Shown here one piece after another: positions 37,152 to 47,221 of a stretch of 64,000 nucleotides of DNA. Numbering within the stretch: position 1 is the stretch's first letter; each line of letters begins with the position of its first letter. This stretch comes from Megaleporinus macrocephalus (taxonomy: Eukaryota > Chordata > Actinopteri > Characiformes > Anostomidae). Under the pieces are notes generated by a model, which saw only the letters and a list, made by a program, of their open reading frames with translations, was not told the DNA's origin and searched no databases. Location: assembly GCA_021613375.1 (NCBI GenBank), contig CM038702.1:25966349-26030348 (forward strand), in the 5' to 3' direction. The translations under genes and the position numbers were made by a program.

Positions 37152-37822
37152 TGTAACGAATCAGACTCGGACATGACATTACGATCCATATGTAAGGCTT
37201 TATTTACACAAACGAAGGCAAAATTAACACAAAACCCTCTGAGCAGGGCTCGCAGGAAGAAGGATCTGTAGAATAATCCCTATCCAGGATATGCACCACT
37301 CTTGCAGCTCCCAGGGAGAGTGTAAGAACAGTCAGTACAATTTTCGCTGTTTGCTGACTTGAAAGAGTCAATAAACATCGGCAGAAGCCGGGAGGGAAGC
37401 TCAAACACAAAGTCTGCTGGTCACACCAACCTCACTCCGTGGAGACCCATGGGGTAGAGACGCCAGGGGGGAATGCTGAGACAGTTGAAGGTAAGTGCTC
37501 AGGCTGGTCGGTGGGCCCGCAGAGCTCCAGGGAGTATGACAGGACCCCGCTGTGGAGATGCAAGAAGAGGTTGGACCTACGGAGAGACTCGTTAGAAGAC
37601 GGCCTGGGACCTCGGACAGGTAGGAAGCTGTTACAAACAATGATATGCACTGAGTGGCGTGTGTGGCTGGGTTTTATGGGCTGTGCTAAGGAGCTCTAAT
37701 GACTGTCAGGTGTAGGTGATTGCTTGGTTGTGTGTGCGCGTGTGAGAGGTGTGTGTGTGTCCAGAGCTACCTAGTATTCCGGAGACTGTGACCTCTCGAG
37801 GCGCTGGGAGGAAGTGCTTCCA
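37152..37822 (-). mobile_element. Solo LTR of a retrotransposon (671 bp)
   Basis: On the - strand it begins TGGAAGCACTTCC and ends GATTCGTTACA, the TG..CA borders of an LTR. It is flanked by a perfect 5-base duplication, CTGCT, at 37147-37151 and 37823-37827. Within it, on the - strand, are CCATAAAACC (TATA-like, about 37680) and, 62 bases before the 3' end, GTGTAAATAAAGCC (poly(A) signal, near 37200). No second LTR or internal gag/pol is present, so it probably arose by LTR-LTR recombination. The family (gypsy-like is likely) is not established. Frames at 37204-37699 lie inside the LTR and are not genes. Confidence 0.8.
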
Positions 37823-38519
37823 CTGCTCATATAACCTCACACTCTCTTCTGTTCTCTTCTCTTCTCCATTGCTTGAGCTTGTGTGCAGATGTTTATGGAA
37901 ACCCTTTTATAAAGCGTGTGAGTTTTAGTGCAGATGCAGCCTCCCTTAAACATTTGATAGTGAGTGATGCAGCGGAAATAGGTGCTTATAATCTGCTGCA
38001 CACTTCAGCATTCTTTTCACAGTGTTTCACAGTGTTTCACAGTGTTTCAGAGTGTTGCCGACCCTCAGCTAATATTAAGGTTGCATGTTTATAGATAACA
38101 GTGTGTCATACAGTGTCAGAACCTACACAAGCAGGTCTATTTGAGATTACTTAATTACTCAACATGGTTTGAGGCGAGTGAGATTTAAGTCTGCAGATAG
38201 CACCATGCTAATTGATGGACCTTCAATTACACATTAGCTACATTAGCCTTGTAGCTACAGTGTGAAGCTAAAGAAGCAAACATTGGGCCCTCTAGCTGCT
38301 GTCATTTGTCTCATCCTGTATGGTGCAATGTTATTTCCTCTTAGCTAAACTGGAGAACCACAGAGACCCTTCATCACCACCCAACTCAACCTCCTCCTCT
38401 TCCATATTGCTCCATCCCTCTATACTGCAGCTGGCCTGATCTGGTCTCTCAGGAAACACCGGATACTCTTCCGGATGCCGCTTCAATTATTCATCCCTGG
38501 ATTTTCTCCTTCCTGCCCA

Positions 38520-38830
38520 GTGCTGAAGTGAGAGAATGATAGAAAAAGAGAGAAAGGGGGAGAGAAGTTGCCAAGAGAAAAGGAGTAAGGAAGAAGGAGA
38601 GATAGAAATAGCCAAAAAGAGAATGAGCATGAAGGAAAGAAAGAAAGCAAATAAGGCAAAGGAATAGTGAGGAAGAAAACGAGAGAGAGAGAGAGAGAGA
38701 CAAATTGAGACAAAACTGAAGAGCAAGGTCTAGTGAGAGAAATAGAAGAAACGAGAGAGCATCAGTGGAAAAGTGAAAAAGGACAAGAGAAGCGAAAGAG
38801 AGTTGTTAGTCAAAAAAGGTAGAAAGACAG
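38520..38830. repeat. Purine-rich (GA/GGAA) low-complexity tract
   Basis: The + strand is almost wholly A and G for about 300 bases, including (GA)n at 38683-38700. The three - frames here are poly-Ser/Leu/Phe artefacts. Confidence 0.9.
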
Positions 38831-39739
38831 ACTGAAATGAAGGAGATGCTCTACACTGTCAAAGAAAAGCTTCAAGCACAAAGACATAAACAGATCTTCA
38901 GTGAATTAGGCTCAGTACATTATTTACTTTATTAATAAGAAGAAAATTTCATTTCTGTCATCAAAGCATTGCAACAGGCAGCACTTGCACACCTTCATAC
39001 CTTCAAGTGTCTTGCTGAAGATCTACTATGAGAATTTGGTAATTCCCCCTTGTGTCCCGGTCTCCACCACAGTGAAACATATCATCAGTATATGGGGCCA
39101 CTGCTCTAACGGTGTGCTAACATGTTTTCAATAATGCTATATGTAAAAGATACACAAGACCTTAATGTTGTAGGAACTGTGAATTTTTCCAATTGAATAC
39201 ATGAGCTCATTCAGAGCGCAGTCTGAGCAGTCTGGAGCTGTAAACACGTATTATTGTTTTGAGAGTAACAACAATACACTGCTCACATTTTGCTTAATTG
39301 ATTTTTGTAGCTTGTTGCTTACTGAAACAAGCAGAGACGTTGTGTAGAAATTGCCTTAACTTTGTTATAACAATACAGTTATTATTTTATAGAAAGAACT
39401 AATTTACAATTTAAGTTTAACAACTTAAACCTGTTGATTACAGAATTTAAATCTACTGTAAACATGAATATAATTCATTATATAGCCATGTATGTAATGG
39501 ATTATGCCATGCTATGCTATATATGTCATCACATATATCATCATGAAATGATGAACAGTGTAGTTGGGAGCAGTTTTCAAACATCATCTGTATTACAAAA
39601 TAAACTGCTTCCCAGTTGAAGTTAATAGATTGATGTGGAATGGTTTAGAAATGAAAACTAGATCAAGCTCACATCATAGCAGCCCCATCAAATACTCATA
39701 AAGACTCATAAATCACCTGCCACTTAGAGAGAGGAGCGA

Positions 39740-40135
39740 GAGACCTCCAGAGAAAACTTCAATTTATCAGACTCTCTCGCTCTCTCTGTCTCCTATCTCT
39801 ACTTTTTTCTTTTTTTCTTCTGCTCTCTTATTTCTCTCTTTCTCCTTCCCTCAGACTGTCCTTTCTCATTGCTCTCTGTCTCTCATCTCTCTCTCTCTGC
39901 TCTCTATACTTACTTTTTTCTCTATACACTTTTTTTTATTTGTCTTGTATATTTATTTTTTATTTTCTCCTTCTTCCCCTCTTGTACTCCTCTCTACTTG
40001 CTTTTTTCATTTCTCTGTTTCTCCTCCATTCTCTCTTCCCTCTCTACACTCTCCTTTTGTCTTATTTCTCTTTTCTCTTTCTCTTTCTCCCCCTCTTGTA
40101 TTTCCTATTTCCTTTTCTTCTAAACTCTTTTTACC

Positions 40136-40233
<98 letters not shown>

Positions 40234-40258
40234 TTTCTCTCTTTCTCCTTCACTCTCT
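39740..40258. repeat. Pyrimidine-rich tract with (CT)n core
   Basis: About 500 bases of C/T with a near-pure (CT)n core at 40138-40235. Overlapping + frames (up to 133 residues of Ser, Leu and Phe) are artefacts. Confidence 0.93.
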
Positions 40259-40688
40259 AGGAGCAGTAATAGATTCTGGGCAGACTGATGTGTCTTTTTC
40301 TCCTTTTTCTCTGTCTTCCTTGTTTTTCACCACACAGCTCTGTTAGCAGTGATGTAATGTGTATTATAGGTATGTGTGTTTCTGTTGGAGGTGTAAATCT
40401 CTGACTTTTGAATGATTCTTACTAAAAGATTCAGTGATTCATAAAAGATAAAAAAAAATCTTCCATTTGATTTCATTAAAAATCTATCTGTAATTGATTC
40501 GGACATTTCAGAATTGATTCTGTTGAAATGTCACCTTCAGGTCGATGCATCTGTACAGGGGTAATTTTTGCTGGTGGGTTCGTTAGTGAATATTCTTTGT
40601 GTAAGGGTGTGTGTGTGCGCACACTCCACTGAGTGTGTTATTGGATGATTCCCATTCTGTGTAGAGGCTCATGGCACATACTGTGCTC

Positions 40689-40710
40689 TGTGTGTGTGTG
40701 TGTGTGTGTG
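40689..40710. repeat. (TG)n microsatellite
   Basis: Eleven TG dinucleotides. Confidence 0.93.
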
Positions 40711-41894
40711 ACGTCAAGGTCACTGGACTGTGTATGTGTGGGTGTGAGTGTGTGTGATGAAAGAAAAAATAGAAGAATCACAAAGACTCTTACCTAAAGC
40801 CTCGTTTGGCTACTGAGATTTGAAATCTTTATCTATGTCAATTCTGAATCCTAAAATAGTCTAGAACCACTAACTGTTCAAACCTGTTACATCTCTTTTT
40901 GTCCAATGGTGGTGACATCACAACAACAGTGTATAAAAATGACTGGTCTTTGGCTTTTTTTAATATCTCAACGTCATACTATAAAAGTGTTAATAACAGT
41001 ATTAAAAACATGACAATGCATATTTCATTTAGATATTTGTGTATTTGGTGCAAATAAACTAGTTGGTGATTGTTTAAAGTTTAGAGTGTAGTGTATCTAT
41101 CTTTTGTGCTTAACACCAGACATGTTCATCAGCTTCCAATCCTTAGATCCACGCATTTATGACCAAAAGTTAATCTCACTGTTGGTTTTCATATAATTAA
41201 TTAAAACAAAACTTCTGAAATGGTTTTGTTCTGTTATTGTGCTTCTGTATAGGGTTCTGCTGTCTGCTGTTACTTTGGAAAGACATGTTATTAAGGTGAA
41301 CAGACATACATATTGTGTGTATACACATGCCAAGAATATAGAGCTCTTCTACAATCTTAAAAAAAAGGTTCCTAAATGGTTCCTAGCTTGAACCAGTAAG
41401 TCTATGAAAAGTCTTTCTTTGACATAGAACCTTTATAATATATGGAGGTTCTTTAAAGGTTTAAACAAATTCTTCACACTCACATATCATTAAAAAAAAA
41501 TATGGATGCTTTTTTTATGGACGTTGGATTTAGGCCACACCTTCACTATGCAAAAGTGTACAGATACAGCTCCTTGTATTTTATTGTTTTATTGTCTTTT
41601 TTGTCCCCTGATCCCCGTTTTCTTCTGATCTTGCTGTTATTTGGATCATTAACATTAACCGATATCTGTGAGCTTTTTGTGGTGAATCATGTGCCCTCAG
41701 GAAAAGATTAATTTGTCATTGTCTTTGCTAAATCGACGGTGTTGAAAGGCGAACTGTACATGCTAGACTGAAATGTCGATATTTGCTAAGCTCCGCTGCC
41801 TCTGGAGTGGCTGGACCAATTATACATGCAGGAGGAGATGTCTGTAGGTAAATATTAGTTATTGTGGGTGGGGGTGCTTTCCTTTAAAGATAAT

Positions 41895-42150
41895 TATTAC
41901 AGAGAGAGGGAGAGAGAGGGGGCGAGAGGGGGAGAGAGGGAGAGAGAGAGAGTGAGACAGAGAGAGGGAGATGGGAATATGAGCAAGAGGAAGAGAGGGG
42001 GAAATGGAGAAGGAAGGAGAGAATGTGGGTGGGGAGGCAGAAAAAGAAATAGGAGAAGTAAGAGAAATTCAGGGGTGAAGAGAACGAACTAGAAAATAAA
42101 TAAGGGAGGGAGAGAGAGAGAGAGGATAGAAGAGAGAAAAGAGAGTGATG
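41895..42150. repeat. Purine-rich (GAGAGG)n tract
   Basis: About 250 bases of A/G, starting with GAGAGAGGGAGAGAGAGGGG-like units. It immediately precedes the promoter-like module at 42.37 kb. Confidence 0.92.
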
Positions 42151-42372
42151 ATTAAGAGATATAGTGTGAGTGAAGGGGGGGTTATGGTGGTCAGTCAGTC
42201 TCATATGAAGAGCTTTTAGCTGAGCTGCCGCGTTACCGTGTTGCTGCAGTGCTGTGTTAGTGTGTTGCTATGTTGCCGTGTTGCTGTTGCCATGGCGTTT
42301 TCCAGTCCCACCTCGGTGGGCCATGCAGCATCAGCAGCTGTCTGTCAGCGACGCCCCAGCCACCGCTGGACG

Positions 42373-42501
42373 GTTGCCTGGCAACTGGAACCCTAAGCGG
42401 CCAATCATCACGTGTGCAACTCCTTTACGCATAAAAGACGCCTGTAATGCTCCAGTAAAGTGACTGATTTTACCCCCCCGTCTCTCAGTGTGAGGAAAAT
42501 G
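42373..42501 (+). promoter_or_regulatory. Compact promoter-like module: RFX X-box, CCAAT, E-box, TATA-like, ATG
   Basis: A perfect palindromic X-box, GTTGCCTGGCAAC (42373-42385), is followed by CCAAT (42401-42405), CACGTG (42409-42414) and a TATA-like CATAAAAG (42430-42437). An ATG follows at 42499, 62-69 bases downstream of that box. The segment is more CpG-rich than its surroundings. RFX factors bind such X-boxes in promoters of ciliary genes and, together with CCAAT/NF-Y, of MHC class II genes. Spacing and order look like a real proximal promoter on the + strand, but no downstream gene could be identified, so the target is unknown. Confidence 0.5.
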
Positions 42502-42561
42502 GCAGGGGTCCCGGCACCTTTGGATCCAGATGAACAAAGCCCCCTAATCCAGCAGTTATAA
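42499..42561 (+). CDS. Very short open frame after the X-box promoter (20 residues, doubtful)
   Basis: The frame reads MAGVPAPLDPDEQSPLIQQL, then TAA. It could be a short upstream ORF, the start of a first coding exon using a weak donor (AGCA|GTTATA at 42554/42555), or nothing. The Pro/Asp/Glu-rich composition looks protein-like and GC content is higher than in neighbouring DNA. No family recognised. Confidence 0.2.
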   Translation: MAGVPAPLDPDEQSPLIQQL

Positions 42562-42699
42562 CGGTGCTCTGCATTGCTGCTGTCTAGGGTTGCAAGTCCC
42601 ATCTAACAGCAAAGGTGGAGAGAGGTTTTTGCTGCAAAGTATGTATGTATCTGTTACTGTGGCACTTGTATACAGTACACTAATATCTCTTCCTCTATG

Positions 42700-43060
42700 G
42701 GTTTTTAGATTTAGAGCTAGGCAATATGACAATACTGTAATCGTGATAAATTATAATAATAGCAATCTTTATTTATACTGCACTTTTCATACCTGTTGTC
42801 ATCAGTAATAGAAGAAGTGTTGTCAAAAGACACAGAACAAAAGAGTTAGCTAAAGACACAGAACAAATTTATAAGCACCAAGAAGAGTTTTGATTAAACA
42901 CTGAGTGAAGAGATATATTTTTTAATGTTTCATAAACGTGAGCACTGAGCAAGTTGGAAATGAGTTCCACAGTTTAGAAGCAGAATAGCTGAAAGAATCT
43001 CTCCTACATCTTTTTGAATATTCTGGAGCCAGCAGAACAACTTGAACAAAATATTTTTGT
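42700..43060. repeat. Probable old interspersed DNA-element fragment
   Basis: TAGAGCTAGGCAATATGACA and the following TGATAAATTATAATAA words resemble hAT-type termini common in fish. GAGTTCCACAGTTTAGAAGC with AGAATAGCTGAAAGAATC resembles another widespread fish repeat. Borders are unclear. Confidence 0.35.
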
Positions 43061-44083
43061 GCATTATTTGAGGCAAATGCCACAAACAATTTATAGGATT
43101 TTGTCTTATCTTATGAATGATGTCAAATATGTTTCAACATCAACAAATTTTCCGTTTTAGGATTTAGGATTGACATCACTCATAAAATTAGGATGTCAAA
43201 TATGTTTCTTGCATGAATGGAAATAAAGATGAGTGAACATACTTTCCTATAAGGACTTTGGTTCCTTATTTATAAAATGTCTTCAGGCTTTTTAATTGTT
43301 TGTTTATGATTCCTCAGAATGTAGCAATCTATCTTGTTGCTAGCTGTCTTCTTCCTTTTTTTCTTTCAAATGTTCCCAACATAGTATCACTAAACTAAAA
43401 TATGCTCACTAACAGAGTTGAAAGATGCTAAACTGAGTAAACAAAACTAAGCAAACGTTTACAGAACTAAAAGTTTTACTCGATTCAAAGTGATATTTTT
43501 GTTAATCTGTCAAGATGATTGTTATGGAGATGAATAGAGCACTAGAGCAAACTTAGATACAACAGCACCTTTCAGGTTTACACACAACAGCATTCGTAAT
43601 ACGTTCATGTTAAGCTCCATTCTTCCCAAACTAGCCTTCTAACATTGAGACGCACTGTTGGATATAGGTGAAAAAGCGCCTGTGCTTATGTCTGCACCTT
43701 CAGAAAAACAAGTTGCTGCTGATGTAAGTGGTTAGAGGGTGTGGGGTTTTCTCCAGAGATTTCCTGGCATAATGCAAGATCCTCTACAGGCGCAGAGATA
43801 TGCAGACATGCTATTGAACATACTGTAGCTTATGTGTGAAAGCCTGTAACAGAAAAACCTGCACATAAAGCCTATGTAAACTGCTTTACGACTTCCTCTG
43901 AGCTGAAGTTTTGAAGTAAACTGATACGTGACTGCAAAAGAACGTGTTTTGTATGTTTTGCTAGGTTCTTACTCTTTGTTCCTCCCTTCTTCCTAGCTCC
44001 TCTTGTCTCTTGTTCTGCCTTTCCCATTCCCTCTCTCCTTCTTCCGTGTTTTATTGTCTCTGAAAGAAGACAACTTTGAAGGA

Positions 44084-44172
44084 AGAGTGTGAAAGAACAG
44101 TCTAAAACTATAGTCTGAAAGAACAGACTGAAAGTACAGGCTGGAGGGAGAGTTTGAAGGAAAAACCTGACA
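44084..44172. repeat. Small cluster of the CTGAAAGAACAG motif
   Basis: Four or five diverged units (GTGTGAAAGAACAGTCTAAA, AGTCTGAAAGAACAGACTGA, GAGTTTGAAGG) related to the large 26-bp array at 47.2-48.5 kb. A second small cluster lies at 45815-45875. Confidence 0.7.
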
Positions 44173-44885
44173 AGTCAGAAGAAAAGTCAACCTGTATTTA
44201 AAGAGAACCCGAAATCAAATCGGACTTGTTTTACCTTGCTAGTTCATGTCCTTGGTCATATTAAGCACAGCTCATTTCGTCGTATCATTCAAAACACAAC
44301 ATTCTTGTTTTGCTGTCATCTTTAATTGAAGTAGAGTGATTTCTGCCCGTGTCTGGCGTTTGGTTGCGTCACCATGTGCCAATGGCTTATACTAGATGTG
44401 TCCAATCTTATCCACAAAGGACTGATGTGGTTGCAACAGCTTTGCAGATAAGATTGGGCACCCCTGACATATATACTAACCAATATCATCTTACCATGTT
44501 TTCCCTTTCGCTCCATCAACCTGACCAATCATCAGTGAAAACACCCATCATCAACTTCACTCACAACTTCATGAACGTGTACATTTGCAGATGACATTTA
44601 TTCTCTTCTCTTTAGTTTCTGTCTTTTGGTTTTTGTTAAATATTACCATATGACATATTTTAACTCATTTATGCTAATAAAACACATGTTTATGATAAAA
44701 GGAGTGAGGTAGCTCAGATATTAGGCAGCATTTGCACTGTTTTATGCCACACTGTGAGGCTGTATGGGGCTCAGCTGATGAAGAAGTAACATGCACAGAC
44801 ACACATGTGTGTCTTACTATATCTGTGAGGTCATCCATACATTTCTACTGACTTTCGTTTTACTGTAGCTAAATAATACTACACC

Positions 44886-45231
44886 CAGTGCTTAATTTGT
44901 GCTGGATCTTGCAGGAACAAGATCCAGCACCTCTCATATTTCAGGTACCTGTGTTCCAGAACTTATTTATATGGACCCACCACCTCCTTGACGTCTTTTT
45001 TTTGTAGGACACCAAAAACTATTCATCCAGTGGCGTTTCTAAGATTCTATGGTTCCAGCTCCTTACTGCATTCATTAAAGCTGGGATTATTGTATTGTAT
45101 AGAATGCTACTATGTTAGATGGATACTTGAAGCACTGTCGTGCCTATGCGTTCCAGGACCTTTTCCCTCACTGCCACTTGCTGGATCACCTTTAGTGTTC
45201 CATTACCTGATGTTTTACAAATTAAGCACTG
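44886..45231. mobile_element. hAT MITE, 346 bp, with perfect 8-bp target duplication
   Basis: Inverted termini CAGTGCTTAATTTGT match for 15 bases (44886-44900; the complement ends at 45231). The element is flanked by identical ACTACACC at 44878-44885 and 45232-45239. CAGTG-type ends and an 8-bp duplication place it with hAT. The frame at 44988-45248 is accidental. It has landed in the first unit of a short tandem repeat that continues to its right. Confidence 0.88.
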
Positions 45232-45390
45232 ACTACACCTACACCTAAATCTAACCCTAACCTTAACCTCAGTACCTTATATAATACTACACCAAAACCT
45301 AAACTTAACCCTAACCTTAACCTCAGTACCTGATATAATACTACACCTACACCTAAACCTAACTGTAACCTTAACCTTAGTATTCAAAAG
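45232..45390. repeat. Three ~54-bp tandem units with telomere-like CCTAACCCTAA words
   Basis: ACTACACC starts recur at 45232, 45285 and 45340. Each unit contains ACCTAAA..TAACCCTAACCTTAACCTCAGTACCT or a close variant (shown in part). The left-most partial unit, AATAATACTACACC, lies before the MITE at 44872-44885. The telomere likeness is limited and no true TTAGGG array is present. Confidence 0.8.
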
Positions 45391-45814
45391 GACGTGTTTC
45401 TGCTCTATTAGATTTCCCACAAAATGTGATTTGTGGTGAAAACACAAGGAACAGAAATTTCATCCTGTCCTATACGTGCAGTGACCTATGGTCCTCACAA
45501 ATATACCACTACAAGAAAACATGCACATAATGTTTCTCTCATTTTACATTCATACACAATTTATTTACCTAAATATTTATTGTATTTTGCTGTGAAAGTG
45601 TAGGATGAGTGCAAACGGTGTGGATACTAGCAGTCTAGCCTGCTAATTTTTATTTTGTTATTTATTAACATTTTTCGTTTTGCTGTGTTACAGGCTGCTT
45701 GTGCTGACTATCAGAGACAGTTCCAATGCAACCTCTTTCCTGCCCGAGTGGCCTGTTTCTCCTGGAGATATGTCATGTTATGGAAGAGAAAATGTTCTGA
45801 TATCATGTTGATTT

Positions 45815-45875
45815 TAAGTACAGTCTGAAAGAACAGCCCAAAATAACAACCTAAAAGAAAAGTTTGAATGAACAG
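45815..45875. repeat. Second small cluster of the CTGAAAGAACAG motif
   Basis: AGTACAGTCTGAAAGAACAG is followed by diverged units ending GAATGAACAGCCTC. Confidence 0.65.
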
Positions 45876-46983
45876 CCTCAGTCTACATACTTCCATATGT
45901 AACACTAAAGGACCCCACACATCGAAGCAAAACCATTGTTTTTAATGAAGGTGCATCACTCAGCACCTCTCAGTTCTGTTAAGTTTCTCTGAACACTTCA
46001 GTGCACTACTCTGCGTTCTGTCATTACTAGAGTACAATATGATCACAAAAAGCAACAGCAGATGAAAGACATTTTAAAGTGTTTTTAAATAAACAGAAAT
46101 CACTAATGTTACTAGTAGACTAGTCATTTTTTACCTTGAATCTTTCAGTTAGGAAGCAGGAGTGCAGATGAAAATGAAACATAATCTCATTGAGAAGGGA
46201 GGGTGTAATGAGATCTGTGGTGTCCGATGGCATCATATCACCTAAAGTTCACTTCACCAAAACGCAGCGGTATGTCCATCTTGTAGGTCACGTAGGAGTT
46301 TCTCTCAACTGGCCACAGTCACATCTTTCACACTGAAACCTCTGTCCTCAGTGACACGTGACACAAAATCTCTTTTTAAATACATTCTTATTCATAATAA
46401 TCAAATATTTTAATTCCATACAGCTCTGTATTGCGTGACTCCATATGTGTTAGACACATTGTATGAGAGTATGCTTTGTGGAATGGGGCTGCAGAGATTT
46501 TTTTCTTTCTTTCTGTGCTCTCCTGTCTCGAGGGCCTTGAGACTCAGTGTATGCATGCGTTGTTTGGTGCAGTGGTGAAAATGGCAGTGAACGTGGCGGT
46601 AAACGTGGACTGACTCTAATATATTGAAATATGTTACACAACTCCATATATACATAGTATCCTCCAGCTTCTGACTGTTCTAAATTCTCAAGACAAAGGT
46701 GTGACATTTAACGTTTAATTTCTCCTCTGTCGTATCCATTTTTACTGTCACTTTCCAGCAATCACATATGGCCACTTTATCAGAAACATTTCTTATTAGC
46801 TTTACCATGCCAGCATATTTTTAAGAAACAGAGGCCATTCATCAGGGATCAGTTTATTACAATAGAGCCGCTCTTGACTAAACATGTTTATAGATGGATC
46901 AATCTCAACCTTGTTCTTTATTTCTTTTCAGAAATCTTCAAATCTTTTATTCTCTCAATTCCCTCTCTTTTTACATTATGTTT

Positions 46984-47140
46984 CCTCTCTGTCTCTCCTC
47001 TCTGTCTCTGCTCTCTGTCTCTCCTCTTTGTCTCTGCTCTCTGTCTCTCCTCTCTGTCTTTGCTCTCTGTCTCCCCTCTCTGTCTCCCCTCTCTGTCTCT
47101 GCTCTCTGTCTCTGCTCTCTGTCTCTGCTCTCTGTGTTCC
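46984..47140. repeat. 13-bp minisatellite (CTCTCTGTCTCTG)n
   Basis: About twelve units of CTCTCTGTCTCT(G/C) with single-base variants. A 13-bp period keeps all three + frames open (Ser/Leu/Val/Cys runs), so the 96-123 residue frames here are not genes. Confidence 0.95.
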
Positions 47141-47221
47141 TTGCAAAAAGGGAAAAATGTCTGTGCATGGCTAGGTACAGACTCTGGAAATCCACCACTG
47201 TGTAAAAGAGCAACAAGAAGG

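Larger units (their letters stand above)
37828..42200. other. Spacer with long purine or pyrimidine tracts
   Basis: No exon recognised. Strand-asymmetric low-complexity tracts lie at 38520-38830, 39740-40258 and 41895-42150. A copy of the GTAGCTACAG..AAGAAGCAAA repeat lies at 38195-38290. A GGTTCCTAAATGGTTCC-type repeat occurs at 41360-41460, with relatives near 5190-5240 and 63605-63660. Confidence 0.5.

Noticed and set aside
37204..37699. Frames on both strands (61-86 residues)
   Set aside because: Inside the solo LTR; no gag, pol or env similarity.
39869..40346. Overlapping + frames of 84-133 residues rich in Ser, Leu and Phe
   Set aside because: Translation of a pyrimidine tract with a (CT)n core.
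45245..45380. Telomeric-looking CCTAACCCTAACC words
   Set aside because: Only short imperfect stretches inside a 54-bp tandem unit; not a telomere or an interstitial TTAGGG array.
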